A stretch of 64,000 nt of DNA from Palleronia abyssalis (GTDB lineage: Bacteria; Pseudomonadota; Alphaproteobacteria; Rhodobacterales; Rhodobacteraceae), in contig NZ_ONZF01000001.1 of the NCBI RefSeq assembly GCF_900302445.1, positions 62,001 through 126,000 of the forward strand, written 5' to 3'. How positions within the stretch are numbered: position 1 is the first letter of the stretch; every line of letters begins with the position of its first letter. Under the pieces are notes generated by a model. That model was not told the DNA's origin. It saw only the letters and a list, made by a program, of their open reading frames with translations, and did not search any database. Below, in pieces: positions 13,882-24,452 of this stretch. The position numbers and the translations under genes were made by a program.

Positions 13882-14068
13882 CGGGGGGCCTTTCCGGTGG
13901 GATTTTCCCAGATCTTGTTGCTTTTCACTATATCAGCACATGGATATGGTGAGCAATCGGAGTCTCGGCATCAGTTTGGCAGCACTTCGGATCGACTGCC
14001 AATAGATTGTTTTTATTGATTTTTAATCCTGCTTTCGCACTCTGAGTGCATTGGCAAGGAGAGCAGCA

Positions 14069-14332
14069 ATGACAGAAGGCGAAATGCTACTGAAAGGGTA
14101 TGGCGTGACAACTGCGGAGTTCTTCTATCGCATGCCCGATTACAAGCATGTCCTCAACACGTATGTCTGGCAGGATTACGATCTGGCGCCCGATCATCCG
14201 AAGCTTTTCGACTTCATCGAATACTGGCAGCGCGAGATCGAGGGGCCGCTCCATTCCGTGCGGTACACGCACCGGAAGCTTCTGGCGCCCGGTGAATGGC
14301 GACATATCACCGGGGAATTTACCTTGCACTAG
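14069..14332 (+). CDS. usg: Usg-family protein
   Basis: An 87-residue small protein with the Usg pattern: LLKGYGVTTAEFFYRMPD, WQDYDLAPDHPKLFDF and GPLHSVRYTH. Usg proteins are encoded next to trp genes in many alphaproteobacteria, and their biochemical role is unknown. The ATG at 14069 follows AAGGAGAGCAGCA; an earlier in-frame ATG (14051) would place the start before this Shine-Dalgarno. It converges on trpE with a four-base overlap of stop codons (CTAG). The 187-bp spacer to gyrA is AT-rich and must hold both promoters. Confidence 0.85.
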   Translation: MTEGEMLLKGYGVTTAEFFYRMPDYKHVLNTYVWQDYDLAPDHPKLFDFIEYWQREIEGPLHSVRYTHRKLLAPGEWRHITGEFTLH

Positions 14333-15840
14333 CGATTGCCGTTGCCGGTGAATCGACCAGCGTCCTCGGCCGCGCGGCGGATGGCGCCCGCCTTGTTCAC
14401 CGTCTCCTGGAACTCGGCTTCGGGGTCGCTGTCGAATACGACGCCACCGCCCGCCTGGAAATACAGCTTGCCGTCCTGCACCACCGCGGTGCGCAGGGCA
14501 ATGCACATGTCCATGTCGCCGCCTGCGCTGAAATAGCCCAGTCCGCCGCCATAGATGCCGCGCTTCTCGGGCTCCAGCTCGTCGATGATCTCCATCGCGC
14601 GGACCTTCGGCGCGCCCGAGACAGTGCCCGCCGGCAGGCCGGCCAAAAGCGCGGACAAGGCGTCCTGATCCTCGCGCAGCTCGCCCACCACGTTCGAGAC
14701 GATGTGCATGACGTGGGAGTAGCGTTCGATGATGAATTCCTCGGTCGGGCGCACGGTGCCGATCCGGGCCACGCGGCCGACGTCGTTCCGCCCGAGGTCC
14801 AGAAGCATCAGATGCTCGGCCCGTTCCTTCGTGTCGGCCAGCAGGTCCGCTTCGAGAGCGCGGTCTTCTTCCGGGGTTTTGCCGCGGGGACGGGTGCCCG
14901 CAATGGGGCGCAACGTGACCTCGCCTTGCATGACGCGGACGAGGATCTCGGGCGAGGCGCCGACAACCTGGAAGCCGCCAAAGTTGAAGTAGAACATGAA
15001 GGGCGACGGGTTCGTGCGCCTGAGGCTTCGGTAAAGCGAAAAGGGAGGAAGGGGAAAGTTCTGAGTCCAGCGTTGCGACGGGACGACCTGAAAGATATCG
15101 CCCGCCGCGATATACTCCTTGGCGCGTTCGACGATCCGCAAATAGTCCGCGCGGGCTATGTTCGACGTGGGATCGGGCAGGGCGTCCGTATCCCCGAACT
15201 CGCGCGCGTTTCCGGGCATCGCGCGATCCAGATCATGCAGTGCGTCCATTACCCGCTCGCCCGCCTGGGCGTAAGCGGCCCGCGCCGATTGTCCGGACGC
15301 GACCCAGGCCGGTGCGACGATCGTGACCTCGCCCTTGGCCCCATCCAGAACGGCCACGACAGACGGCCGCAGCATCAGGGCGTCGGGCAGACCCAGCGGG
15401 TCGGGGTTCACATCGGGCAAACGCTCCACCAACCGGATCATGTCGTACCCGAGATACCCGAACAGGCCGGCGGATGCGGCTGGCAGATCGACGGGCAGGT
15501 CGATGCGGCTTTCCGCCAGAAGTTCGCGCAGCGCATCCAGCGGTGGCGCATCCATGGCCTCGAACGCGGTATCGTCAAAACGCGCTTGGCGGTTCACGCG
15601 GCTCGTGGTGCCGCGGCACTCCCAGATCAGGTCGGGCTTCATCCCGATGATGGAATATCGCCCGCGCACTTCGCCGCCGGTGACCGATTCCAGCATGAAC
15701 GTGTCCCGTGCAGCCTGACCGAGTTTCAGCATTAACGAAACAGGGGTGTCGAGATCGGCCGCGATACGGGCATAGACAACCTGGTTGCGGCCCGCGTTAT
15801 AGCCGCGCTCGAAACCGGCGAAGTCGGGAACCAGCTGCAT
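14329..15840 (-). CDS. trpE: anthranilate synthase component I
   Basis: A 503-residue chorismate-utilising enzyme that makes anthranilate with TrpG, the first tryptophan-specific step. Conserved segments are the regulatory-domain ESVTGGEVRGRYS near the N-terminus and, in the catalytic domain, PSPFMFYFNFGGFQVVGASPE split over its core, IAGTRPRGK, and the C-terminal GTVSGAPKVRAMEIIDELE area. The ATG shares a base with the stop of the upstream ppiD gene (TGATG), so translation is coupled. No leader-peptide attenuator is possible between them. trpG is not within the sequence seen here. Confidence 0.95.
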   Translation of the reverse strand: MQLVPDFAGFERGYNAGRNQVVYARIAADLDTPVSLMLKLGQAARDTFMLESVTGGEVRGRYSIIGMKPDLIWECRGTTSRVNRQARFDDTAFEAMDAPPLDALRELLAESRIDLPVDLPAASAGLFGYLGYDMIRLVERLPDVNPDPLGLPDALMLRPSVVAVLDGAKGEVTIVAPAWVASGQSARAAYAQAGERVMDALHDLDRAMPGNAREFGDTDALPDPTSNIARADYLRIVERAKEYIAAGDIFQVVPSQRWTQNFPLPPFSLYRSLRRTNPSPFMFYFNFGGFQVVGASPEILVRVMQGEVTLRPIAGTRPRGKTPEEDRALEADLLADTKERAEHLMLLDLGRNDVGRVARIGTVRPTEEFIIERYSHVMHIVSNVVGELREDQDALSALLAGLPAGTVSGAPKVRAMEIIDELEPEKRGIYGGGLGYFSAGGDMDMCIALRTAVVQDGKLYFQAGGGVVFDSDPEAEFQETVNKAGAIRRAAEDAGRFTGNGNR

Positions 15841-17699
15841 CAGTTCATCTGCGACAGCACCGCATTCACTGCGGACTGATTGAGCGAAATGCCCTTCTGA
15901 GCTTCCAGCGCCGAGGTGAAGGCCGCCGTGATATCCTGGGCTATGCCTTGGCCGGCGGCCGTGCGCACGCCTTCCTTGATAGCCACCGCCTCTTCGGTGG
16001 CGCCCCCGGGAACCGACACGGCGTCGACACGGACAAGAACGGCGCCATCCTGTCCCGACACGACTGTCGAGTCGCCCTCCGGCAGGGTGAAGGCGAGCTC
16101 GATCAGATCGGCGGGCTGGCCTTCGAGGAACGCGTCGCGCAAAAGCTCCGTCTCTCGCCGAACCGTGGCCCCAAGCTGGTCGGCCGCGGTGCCTTGCGAA
16201 AGCGCGTCTCGCGCGGCCTCGGCTTGCTCCACCAGACGGGCGCGGCGCGCTTCGACTTCCCATCCGGCCTCGACCTCTGCACGCACCGCATCCAGCGGCT
16301 GAAGCTCAGGCTCGAGGATCTCTTCGACGCGGAGGGCGAAAAGCCCCCCGTCGGACAGTTCCTCCAGTTCCGGAAAATCGCCGGGTTCGGCGTCCAGAGC
16401 GGCCTCGCGGAATGCCGCATAGGCGTCGATATCCGCACCGGCTTCGCTGGCCTCACCGGGGGACCATACGGTTTCGCCCAGCGTGAACTCGGTCTCGTCG
16501 GCGATCTCTTCCAGCGTCGCGCCACCAGCCAGCAAATCTTGAATCGGCTCGATCCGGCCTTCGATGGCGCGGCGGCCTGCGGAAAGGGCGACTTCGGCGC
16601 GCAGCTCGTCCTCTACATCTTCGAACGGTGTTTGTTGCGCCTCCAGGATGGCGTTCACCCGGAACAGCGCAGGACCGAGCGGCGTGGGCGCGGGTCCGGC
16701 GATGCCCGGATCGTCAAGCGCGAAAACCGCATCAGCGGATGGGCCCAGATCGGCGCGGGACACGTCCCCGAGGTCGATATCCGAAAGGGTCAGGCCTCGA
16801 TCCTGAACCAAGGTCTCGAAATCGGTGTCGCCCGCCTCGATGGCGTCAGCGGCCTGCCGTGCGGCTTCGTCGTCGGGAAACACCAACCGCTCCACGAGGC
16901 GGCGTTCGGGCTGGTCGTATTGTTCGGTGCGTTGCTCATAGAGGTTCTGCACGGCCTCGTCGCTGACCTCGACGGTTTCGCGCATTGTCTCGGGCGACAG
17001 CCACACGTATGTGATGCGCTTGCGGCGGGGCAGAGTGAACGCATCTTCATTTGCTTCATAGTACTCTACCAGTTGCTCCTCCGTCGGCTCCGGCAGATCG
17101 CCTTCCAGCGCATCCGGGCCAAAGCTGACCAGGGTCAGGTCGCGGGTTTCCCTGGCGTATTCGTAAAGCGCATCCACGAACGTCGCGGGCGGTTGAATGC
17201 CCGAGATCACGGCACCCTGAAGCAGCGAGCGGGCCGTTTCATCCCGAAGCTGCGCCTCGAACTGGGCGACGGATAGCCCGTTCTGTTGCAGGGCGAAGCG
17301 GTATGCCTCGCGGTCGAACCCGCCATCGGCGCCCTGGAACGCCTGAATGTCCTGGATGGATCGGGCGACTTCCTCATCGCCGACCGACAGGCCCAGATCG
17401 TCCGCCTCGTCCTCCAGCGCCGCGAGGGCGATCAGGCGTTGCAACACGATGCGGTCGATGCCCATCTCGCGCGCCTGGGCGATGGGGATGTTCTGCCCCG
17501 TCTGCCCTTCGAACGCGCGGATTTCCTGCTGGAGCTGCCGGGCATAGCGATCAAGCCCGATCTCGGTATCACCGACGGTGCCGACCACCCGGGTCGAGCC
17601 GCCGAAACTCGTCGCACCGAACCCGGCCAGCCCGACGATCAGAAGCAGCATCACGACCCAGATGACGCCACGTGCGATCGGGTTCTTTTTCTCGGCCAT
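15840..17699 (-). CDS. ppiD: PpiD-like membrane-anchored periplasmic chaperone/prolyl isomerase
   Basis: A 619-residue protein with one N-terminal membrane anchor (about residues 12-32, VIWVVMLLLIVGLAGFGA) and a large periplasmic part. It has a SurA_N-like helical domain (about 40-180) and a parvulin-type segment near the middle. PpiD sits at the Sec translocon exit and helps fold outer-membrane and periplasmic proteins. The parvulin domain is hard to recognise, as is usual in alphaproteobacterial PpiD, so isomerase activity is doubtful. The sequence is notably rich in Glu, Asp and Ala. It is the first gene of a coupled pair with trpE. Confidence 0.88.
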   Translation of the reverse strand: MAEKKNPIARGVIWVVMLLLIVGLAGFGATSFGGSTRVVGTVGDTEIGLDRYARQLQQEIRAFEGQTGQNIPIAQAREMGIDRIVLQRLIALAALEDEADDLGLSVGDEEVARSIQDIQAFQGADGGFDREAYRFALQQNGLSVAQFEAQLRDETARSLLQGAVISGIQPPATFVDALYEYARETRDLTLVSFGPDALEGDLPEPTEEQLVEYYEANEDAFTLPRRKRITYVWLSPETMRETVEVSDEAVQNLYEQRTEQYDQPERRLVERLVFPDDEAARQAADAIEAGDTDFETLVQDRGLTLSDIDLGDVSRADLGPSADAVFALDDPGIAGPAPTPLGPALFRVNAILEAQQTPFEDVEDELRAEVALSAGRRAIEGRIEPIQDLLAGGATLEEIADETEFTLGETVWSPGEASEAGADIDAYAAFREAALDAEPGDFPELEELSDGGLFALRVEEILEPELQPLDAVRAEVEAGWEVEARRARLVEQAEAARDALSQGTAADQLGATVRRETELLRDAFLEGQPADLIELAFTLPEGDSTVVSGQDGAVLVRVDAVSVPGGATEEAVAIKEGVRTAAGQGIAQDITAAFTSALEAQKGISLNQSAVNAVLSQMN

Positions 17700-17760
17700 G
17701 GCGCGGACACCCCTTGGAAAGTTCGGTTCCGGTGGGGTTTAGGCGATGGACGGACCACCC

Positions 17761-18324
17761 TCAAGGGATGATGCGCGTGTACTTCGTGCCGTCCACGGAT
17801 GCGCCCGCCATCAGCCCCGCCTGACCGAAGATCAGACCAATGACCGGCGCGGTCGAGGTCAGCGTTGTCGCCGTAAGATTGCCACCCCGGTCCCGCAACG
17901 CGTATTCGATGTCGCCCCCGGCTTCCCATCCCGGCGAGGTCCGGAAATTATAGAGCGCGTCGTTCGTCATGAAGAAAAGGGCATGAGCGTATTGCTGCGC
18001 GCCGATCTGGAACCCGAGGCTTGCCTGAGCGGCGGAATAATAATCGACAGTAGTGTCGTTTACCAACAGCGCGCCCCGTCCGTAGGCGCCACCGGCACCC
18101 AGCGCGGCTTTCGTCATCAGCGGCATAACCAGGACGCCCGCAGATTTCCGGCGTAACTGTTCCGTGCCCGGGAAAGCGGAATACAGGTAGTTCATGGTGG
18201 ACTGTACACGGGCGTCGATTGTCTGCGACCCGCTCGAGCCGACGCCATTGGCGCATCCGGCCAGCAAGGTGCCGCCTGTTGCAAGCGCGCCAAGCATCGC
18301 TGCGCGCCGCGTGATCGTTTTCAT
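17761..18324 (-). CDS. YSC84/BPSL1445-type lipoprotein
   Basis: A 187-residue exported protein. The signal sequence contains an arginine pair and ends in the lipobox LLAGC, with Cys near residue 24, so it should be a lipoprotein, possibly Tat-routed. The mature part follows the YSC84-related (lipid-binding SYLF-like) pattern: AGVLVMPLMTKAALGAGG, GRGALLVND, and SLGFQIGAQQYAHALFFM. Family members bind phosphoinositides in eukaryotes; the bacterial role is unknown. It stands alone between hemB and ppiD. Confidence 0.8.
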   Translation of the reverse strand: MKTITRRAAMLGALATGGTLLAGCANGVGSSGSQTIDARVQSTMNYLYSAFPGTEQLRRKSAGVLVMPLMTKAALGAGGAYGRGALLVNDTTVDYYSAAQASLGFQIGAQQYAHALFFMTNDALYNFRTSPGWEAGGDIEYALRDRGGNLTATTLTSTAPVIGLIFGQAGLMAGASVDGTKYTRIIP

Positions 18325-18487
18325 GGGGAGGTGTCCCTTCTACTGCCGATTGCCATTCGGATGGCGGCCTTGTCCCGACCGCTCAGGTGCCAGCATAGGC
18401 GCGGGACGCATCGCTGTCATCCTTTGCACACGGATTGGTCGTGTTCCCGCCGACGTCGTGCGCGTTCGCGCAACAGATCCGTGCCCT

Positions 18488-20117
<1,630 letters not shown>

Positions 20118-20302
20118 TCTTGCGCTGAAAAGGCGAACCGTCATCCGGCTCCAACTCGAAATGCCCGTCACTGGTCGAACTCCTACCAGAGGTTTTCCAG
20201 CGTTCGGCGGCCCGGTGTCATTCTTGCATCTTGGCCCTTCCGCCCGCCCGGATTTGTCGCTACACCGACCCCGCGATGGTTGCCCGACCCCGCGACATGC
20301 GG

Positions 20303-20386
20303 GCCCGCGTGGCGGAATGGTAGACGCAGGGGATTCAAAATCCCCCGCCGAAAGGCTTGCCGGTTCGAGTCCGGCCGCGGGTACCA
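20303..20386 (+). tRNA. tRNA-Leu (anticodon CAA)
   Basis: The acceptor stem GCCCGCG pairs with CGCGGGT (one G-U at the end), followed by A and an encoded CCA. The anticodon stem GGGGA/TCCCC encloses TTCAAAA, giving anticodon CAA for UUG. A long variable arm (CGCC GAAA GGC type), as expected for a class II tRNA, precedes the T arm with GGTTCGAGTCC. Upstream sequence holds no obvious gene back to 20117. Confidence 0.95.
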
Positions 20387-20493
20387 TCGCAAAATCACGG
20401 CTTCAGGACGAATGAACCAGCACGGGGCGCCCCCGGGACCTCCTCCCGGCAGAATCCCATCCCGCAGCCAAGGATGGCCCCGGGAACGGCGGT

Positions 20494-20778
20494 CTACAGA
20501 TCGCCCAGATAGTCCTCTGAGACATAGCCGACGATCCCGGGGGATTCGGCGAGCGATACGCGGCACCAAAGCTGTCCAACCTCGGTAATGCAGTCCCGCC
20601 GGACAAGCCGCGTTCCGTCCGGAAGACCCAGGATGACATTATAGCCAAGACCCGGCCCCGCCCGAAGCTTCAAAAGCTCTTCCGACCCCGTACCTTGCAC
20701 CACGGCACCGGTTCCGAGGCCGCTACAGGCCGCGATGCCCAGAATGGCGGAGAGTGGGATGAGCGATGCGAGGCGCAT
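20494..20778 (-). CDS. SH3b-domain lipoprotein
   Basis: A 94-residue exported protein. A short signal peptide ends in the lipobox GIAAC near residue 18, predicting a lipid-anchored protein. The rest is one bacterial SH3 domain: LKLRAGPGLGYNVILGLPDGTRLV, then LWCRVSLAE and GYVSEDYL. SH3b domains often bind peptidoglycan or other envelope ligands. The start at 20778 is the first ATG with a signal-peptide-like continuation; a far longer in-frame reading upstream is shadow sequence of the BLUF gene. It follows the BLUF gene by about 100 bp on the same strand. Confidence 0.8.
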   Translation of the reverse strand: MRLASLIPLSAILGIAACSGLGTGAVVQGTGSEELLKLRAGPGLGYNVILGLPDGTRLVRRDCITEVGQLWCRVSLAESPGIVGYVSEDYLGDL

Positions 20779-20879
20779 GTGAAAACCTTGTCTTGTTGAG
20801 TATGTCTTACCCGGTACGGGAAACCCGCCCGGGCACAACAGAAATCCACGGATCGCGATTGAGGCACGTCCGGGGTAAA

Positions 20880-21335
20880 TCACGAATAGTCCGGCATCAC
20901 GATATTCGCCAAGAACGCGTGAATGTCTGCGGCGTCGGCCTCCAGCAGGGAACTCGGCCGCTTGCGCTGGGAAACCCATGCCTCCCAAGAAGCATCCTGG
21001 TCCGTGGAATAGGACATGCTCCACCCATCGAAGTGCCGTTGAGGCAACGTGCCATACCAACGGATCGTCATGTCCCTGTGCCGGTCGTCCCGTGCGATCT
21101 TCGAAAGCAGCGCATCGACCTGGTCTGCAGGACCTTCGACATGCTGAACGAACAGGCAACCCTGGCGGTGAAGAGTTCCGGTAATCCCACGGGCACGATT
21201 GTCCCTCCGGCTCTGCAGGTAAACCCGAGAGTCCAGCTCGCGGGGCTGATTGGCCTCGCTGGTATAAAGGAATCCAGTGAACACGTGTTTCGCTCGGTGC
21301 CGTCGACGTAACCTGATAAGCCATTCTACAGGCAA
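20880..21335 (-). CDS. BLUF-domain blue-light sensor protein
   Basis: A 151-residue protein that is almost entirely a BLUF (FAD-binding photoreceptor) domain with a short C-terminal helix. Counting from the TTG start, the flavin-network residues are Tyr24 (FLYTS), Asn46 (RRDNRARGITG), Gln64 (LFVQHVEG) and Trp105 (GWSMSY). Their spacing closely follows AppA (Tyr21, Asn45, Gln63, Trp104). It has no output domain, so it would act by protein contact. The TTG at 21335 has a good GGAAGG eight bases upstream. A GTG at 21284 would give a tyrosine position closer to short BLUF proteins such as PixD and is an alternative start. It lies between a hybrid kinase and a lipoprotein gene. Confidence 0.85.
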   Translation of the reverse strand: MPVEWLIRLRRRHRAKHVFTGFLYTSEANQPRELDSRVYLQSRRDNRARGITGTLHRQGCLFVQHVEGPADQVDALLSKIARDDRHRDMTIRWYGTLPQRHFDGWSMSYSTDQDASWEAWVSQRKRPSSLLEADAADIHAFLANIVMPDYS

Positions 21336-21385
21336 GGGTCAAACCTTCCGCGACGGCCGGACGACGGCGGCAAGGCGTGCGGACA

Positions 21386-21409
21386 GCCCGGCCGGCTGAA
21401 CGGCCGGGC
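21386..21409 (-). terminator. strong GC hairpin between kinase and BLUF genes
   Basis: A 9-bp perfect stem GCCCGGCCG / CGGCCGGGC with a 6-base loop begins 6 bp after the hybrid kinase stop on the minus strand. No T run follows, so it is either a Rho-assisted terminator or a processing barrier that separates kinase and BLUF expression. Confidence 0.5.
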
Positions 21410-21414
21410 CGTCG

Positions 21415-23328
21415 CTATTGCACGGCCTCTGCCGGCTGCGTGTCCTTGGGCGAACCGTGACTGAACAGCGCCTGGAGGGCCGCATACGAAATCGGCTTCG
21501 TTATGTGATCATCCATGCCGTGCTCGAGGCATGCCTTGCGCACCTCGGGCGAGGCATGCGCCGTCAGACCTATAATGCACGACTTTGGCAGACCAGTCTC
21601 ACGCTCAAAAGCTCGGATGGCCCCGGTCGCCTGATAACCGTCCATCACCGGCATGCTGACGTCCATCAACACGAGGGCAGGGCGATCGCGGCGAAACAGA
21701 TCGACGGCTACCCGCCCGTCAAGGGCCGTGAGTATGCGGTATCCCATGAGCTCGAGCATCCGACTAGCCACAGCGATATTCGTCCGATTGTCGTCGACAA
21801 CAAGTACTGTGGCTCGGTCCCGGCGCGGCAGAGGCGTTCGGTGTGGTCCATCTGGGACCGGGATCGGATGACGAGGTGTACTTTCGCGGTCCACGACTGC
21901 CGCGCGTAAAGGTGTCTTCAGAAGTCGCGCGGTCGCGTTGGCGAGATCGTCGGCCGCTACCGGTTTGGACATTCTGACGACCTTCGGATCGTCCGAAGGT
22001 CCCGCGACGGGATCGCCGATCAGGCGGCACAGCAGAACGATAGGTGTCAACGCAAGGGCCGGGTCCGAACGGATCGCCCGGATCGCCTCCACCGCTTTGA
22101 GGTCCGGGAGGTGCTGGTCGAGGAGCACGAGATCGAAGCGTTGTCCGGTCCCGGCGGCGGCCAGATGGGCAAACGCCTGCGATCCCGTGGGAACCGACAC
22201 GGTTTCGGCACCCCAGGATTCGAACAGTTCGGCATGGGTGCGCCGGTCGGACGGGTGTGGAATGACGACGAGGACGCGTCGGCCGTCCAACGACGGTAGG
22301 GGAATGCCGGGCGGGCGATCGGCGGTTTCTTCGGCGGGCGGAAGAGGCAGGCGGAACGTGAAGACGGAACCGCGACCGACAGCGGACCGGACCTCTATCT
22401 GTCCGCCCATGATTTCGACAAGGCCCTTGGTGATCGCAAGACCCAGGCCGGTTCCCTGTTGCCGACGGGTGGGCGTGCCGTCGACCTGCGCGAACCTTTC
22501 GAAAATCGTGGACAGGTGGGCGGCCGGAATACCGCACCCGGTATCGCTGATCTCGACCCTGATCCAAGAAGCGTCCCCTGGGTCCGGCATCGCATCAATC
22601 GAAACGTGTCCGGTTTCGGTAAATTTGATGGCGTTGCCGAGGAGGTTGATTATCACCTGAACCAGTCTTGCCCGGTCGCCCCTGACCACGTTTGGCAGGG
22701 ATGGATCGACCCTGACCATCAGCTCCAGCCCCTTCTGCGCGCTCAGGACCGAAAGCAGCCGGGCGGGTTCCTCGACCATGGAACGCAGGGCAAACGGAGC
22801 GACGTGGGTCTCCAGAACCCCGTTCTCGATCCGGGCGTAGTCGAGGATGTCGTTGATGACGGTCAGAAGCGACTGGCCGGAGGACTGGATCGTGTCGACG
22901 AAAAACCCCTGGTCTGGATCGAGGTCGGTCTTCGACAGTAGATCGGACATGCCGATCACCCCGTTCAGGGGAGTCCGAAGTTCGTGGCTGACAGCGGCCA
23001 GAAACTCGGACTTTGCGATATCCGCGCTTTGCGCGCTTTCCAAGGCGGCCTGCAGACGGGTATTCTTGTCCCGCAGCGCAAGCTGAATTCGACCGATGAT
23101 GTGAAAGACCGCGCCCAAGACAAGCGGCGCAAGGGCGACGATCCCGTGAATGGGATTCGTGAGAATGCGGGTGCCCAGGGATCCGTGACCGGGCCGAAGG
23201 ACAAGGTAATCGGCGCCAAGCCCGATGGCCGGGAACAACAGCCCGAAAGCGACCCCGAACAGCGTATAGAACAGGATCACATTGTGACGTGAAATGTCCG
23301 GAAGACTATAGGCCGACACGAATGCCAT
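21415..23328 (-). CDS. membrane hybrid sensor histidine kinase with two receiver domains
   Basis: A 637-residue kinase. Two hydrophobic spans (about 18-45 and 56-79) anchor it with almost no periplasmic sensor loop. The HisKA domain has His115 in [10 protein letters not shown], and the ATPase domain ends in [18 protein letters not shown]. Two receiver-like domains follow. The first ([10 protein letters not shown] ... VLLDQHLPD) lacks the acidic pair that binds Mg and looks degenerate. The second ([10 protein letters not shown] ... [12 protein letters not shown] ... ITKP) is intact. The ATG at 23328 follows GGGCAAGGCAG; upstream in-frame sequence is not kinase-like. The signal is unknown, and the downstream BLUF gene makes light a candidate. 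Confidence 0.85.
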   Translation of the reverse strand: MAFVSAYSLPDISRHNVILFYTLFGVAFGLLFPAIGLGADYLVLRPGHGSLGTRILTNPIHGIVALAPLVLGAVFHIIGRIQLALRDKNTRLQAALESAQSADIAKSEFLAAVSHELRTPLNGVIGMSDLLSKTDLDPDQGFFVDTIQSSGQSLLTVINDILDYARIENGVLETHVAPFALRSMVEEPARLLSVLSAQKGLELMVRVDPSLPNVVRGDRARLVQVIINLLGNAIKFTETGHVSIDAMPDPGDASWIRVEISDTGCGIPAAHLSTIFERFAQVDGTPTRRQQGTGLGLAITKGLVEIMGGQIEVRSAVGRGSVFTFRLPLPPAEETADRPPGIPLPSLDGRRVLVVIPHPSDRRTHAELFESWGAETVSVPTGSQAFAHLAAAGTGQRFDLVLLDQHLPDLKAVEAIRAIRSDPALALTPIVLLCRLIGDPVAGPSDDPKVVRMSKPVAADDLANATARLLKTPLRAAVVDRESTPRHPIPVPDGPHRTPLPRRDRATVLVVDDNRTNIAVASRMLELMGYRILTALDGRVAVDLFRRDRPALVLMDVSMPVMDGYQATGAIRAFERETGLPKSCIIGLTAHASPEVRKACLEHGMDDHITKPISYAALQALFSHGSPKDTQPAEAVQ

Positions 23329-23738
23329 GCCTGCCTTGCCCGAGGTCGAACCGAAATTTCCTTCCGCATCGCCCGATCGACATTCCAGATGCTCCCCGCA
23401 ACCCTCTCGCGCCGGGCGCGTGCCGCATGCGCTCGGACGGTCCTTTGGACAGGACCCTAGCGCGCCCGGGTAAACACGGTCTGAACAGGCGAAGGTCGTA
23501 GAGCTTTCGATTGGCGACGATCGCTTTTGCCGCAGGTCGTGAACCAAGTACGCCATCCCCATCGGTGCCGACCCCGGCCGCCGGGGCAAACGGCACCTCG
23601 TTCTTGGATATCGTTTCCCGTGTGGTGCGATCCCCGGAAAATTTGCGTAGCGTCTCGGTTGTCATGGTCGCGCCGGTTAAGCATAAGCTCTCGCTACAAA
23701 GCGTGCGCCGTTCCATCGGTGGCACGCAAGATGGCCGG
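23329..23738. other. intergenic region with no recognised gene
   Basis: This 410-bp stretch between the minus-strand kinase start and the plus-strand tRNA-Leu(UAA) should contain the kinase promoter and the tRNA promoter. Several short open frames cross it on both strands, but none has a ribosome binding site plus a plausible protein. No repeat or site was recognised. Confidence 0.5.
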
Positions 23739-23823
23739 GCGGGCGTGATGGAATGGTAGACATAGGGGACTTAAAATCCCTAGGGCATGGCCCGTGCGGG
23801 TTCGAGTCCCGCCGCCCGCACCA
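23739..23823 (+). tRNA. tRNA-Leu (anticodon TAA)
   Basis: The acceptor stem GCGGGCG pairs perfectly with CGCCCGC, followed by A and an encoded CCA. The anticodon arm GGGGA-CTTAAAA-TCCCT gives anticodon TAA (UUA codon). A long variable arm and the T arm CGGGTTCGAGTCCCG complete a class II leucine tRNA. It is the second tRNA-Leu in 3.5 kb, on the same strand as the CAA isoacceptor. Confidence 0.95.
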
Positions 23824-24452
23824 CCTCTCTTTCTGCGGATCGCGGTCAAATGGCCGCGTAGGCAGGACCGACCGGCCGATCGAATCGTTCGATTATTCGT
23901 GAGATTGGAAATAGTCGGGCGCGATGTACCTCATTGGTTCCCGTCCGCCTCTTTTTGCGGCGCGGTTCGCGAGCAAGCTTGCGCCTCACACGTCAGGTTT
24001 TGTCCCCATATTGGAAACGACGGCCAAGCAATCATCGCGGGCCACATGCCAGCCCACAACAGATTTTATCAAAGAATGCTGGCGTTTCTCGCCACGCGTT
24101 CCATCCCGAAGTGGGATCGGTTCGGAAACGATCCTGCGGGAATCACGGTCAACCGCGCCCGTGGCAGGCCAAATAAGGCAAGCTCTTGATAATTTTCAGC
24201 TAACGCTTTCGCGAAGGTTTGAGTAAAACATAAGGTGTCGGGGAACCGACATGGCCGTTGGGGGACGGCCTGCCTGACTGTCCGAAGAGGCCGGGAAGGC
24301 AAAGGTGTCTGCTCGCGGGGGCGAAGTCCTCGATCTTGAGCACATCGTGATGCAGTGGCCGGTTCGCCGGCTCATGGGACGGCTTCGGCCGACCGATCGG
24401 AGTGCCCGGGTTTGCATGGCGCATGTCATGCCCCCGAGAATTGGAGATTGAG
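23824..24452 (+). other. long non-coding region with a stem-loop-rich leader before the RTX-Hint gene
   Basis: No convincing gene lies in these 629 bp. The first part holds a 15-bp dyad ATCGAA-TCG-TTCGAT (23879-23893) containing a GAATC. The last 220 bp before the RTX-Hint start contain four perfect small stem-loops: TGTCGG/CCGACA (24236-24251), GGCCGT/ACGGCC (24253-24270), and two with UUCG tetraloops, GCCGG-TTCG-CCGGC (24358-24371) and CGGC-TTCG-GCCG (24380-24391). An AT-richer stretch near 24180-24235 could hold the promoter, so the stem-loops would lie in the 5' untranslated leader. Confidence 0.5.

Noticed and set aside
14296-17276. Long plus-strand frames opposite trpE and ppiD
   Set aside because: Both mirror well-supported minus-strand genes; composition is shadow-like and no domain is seen.
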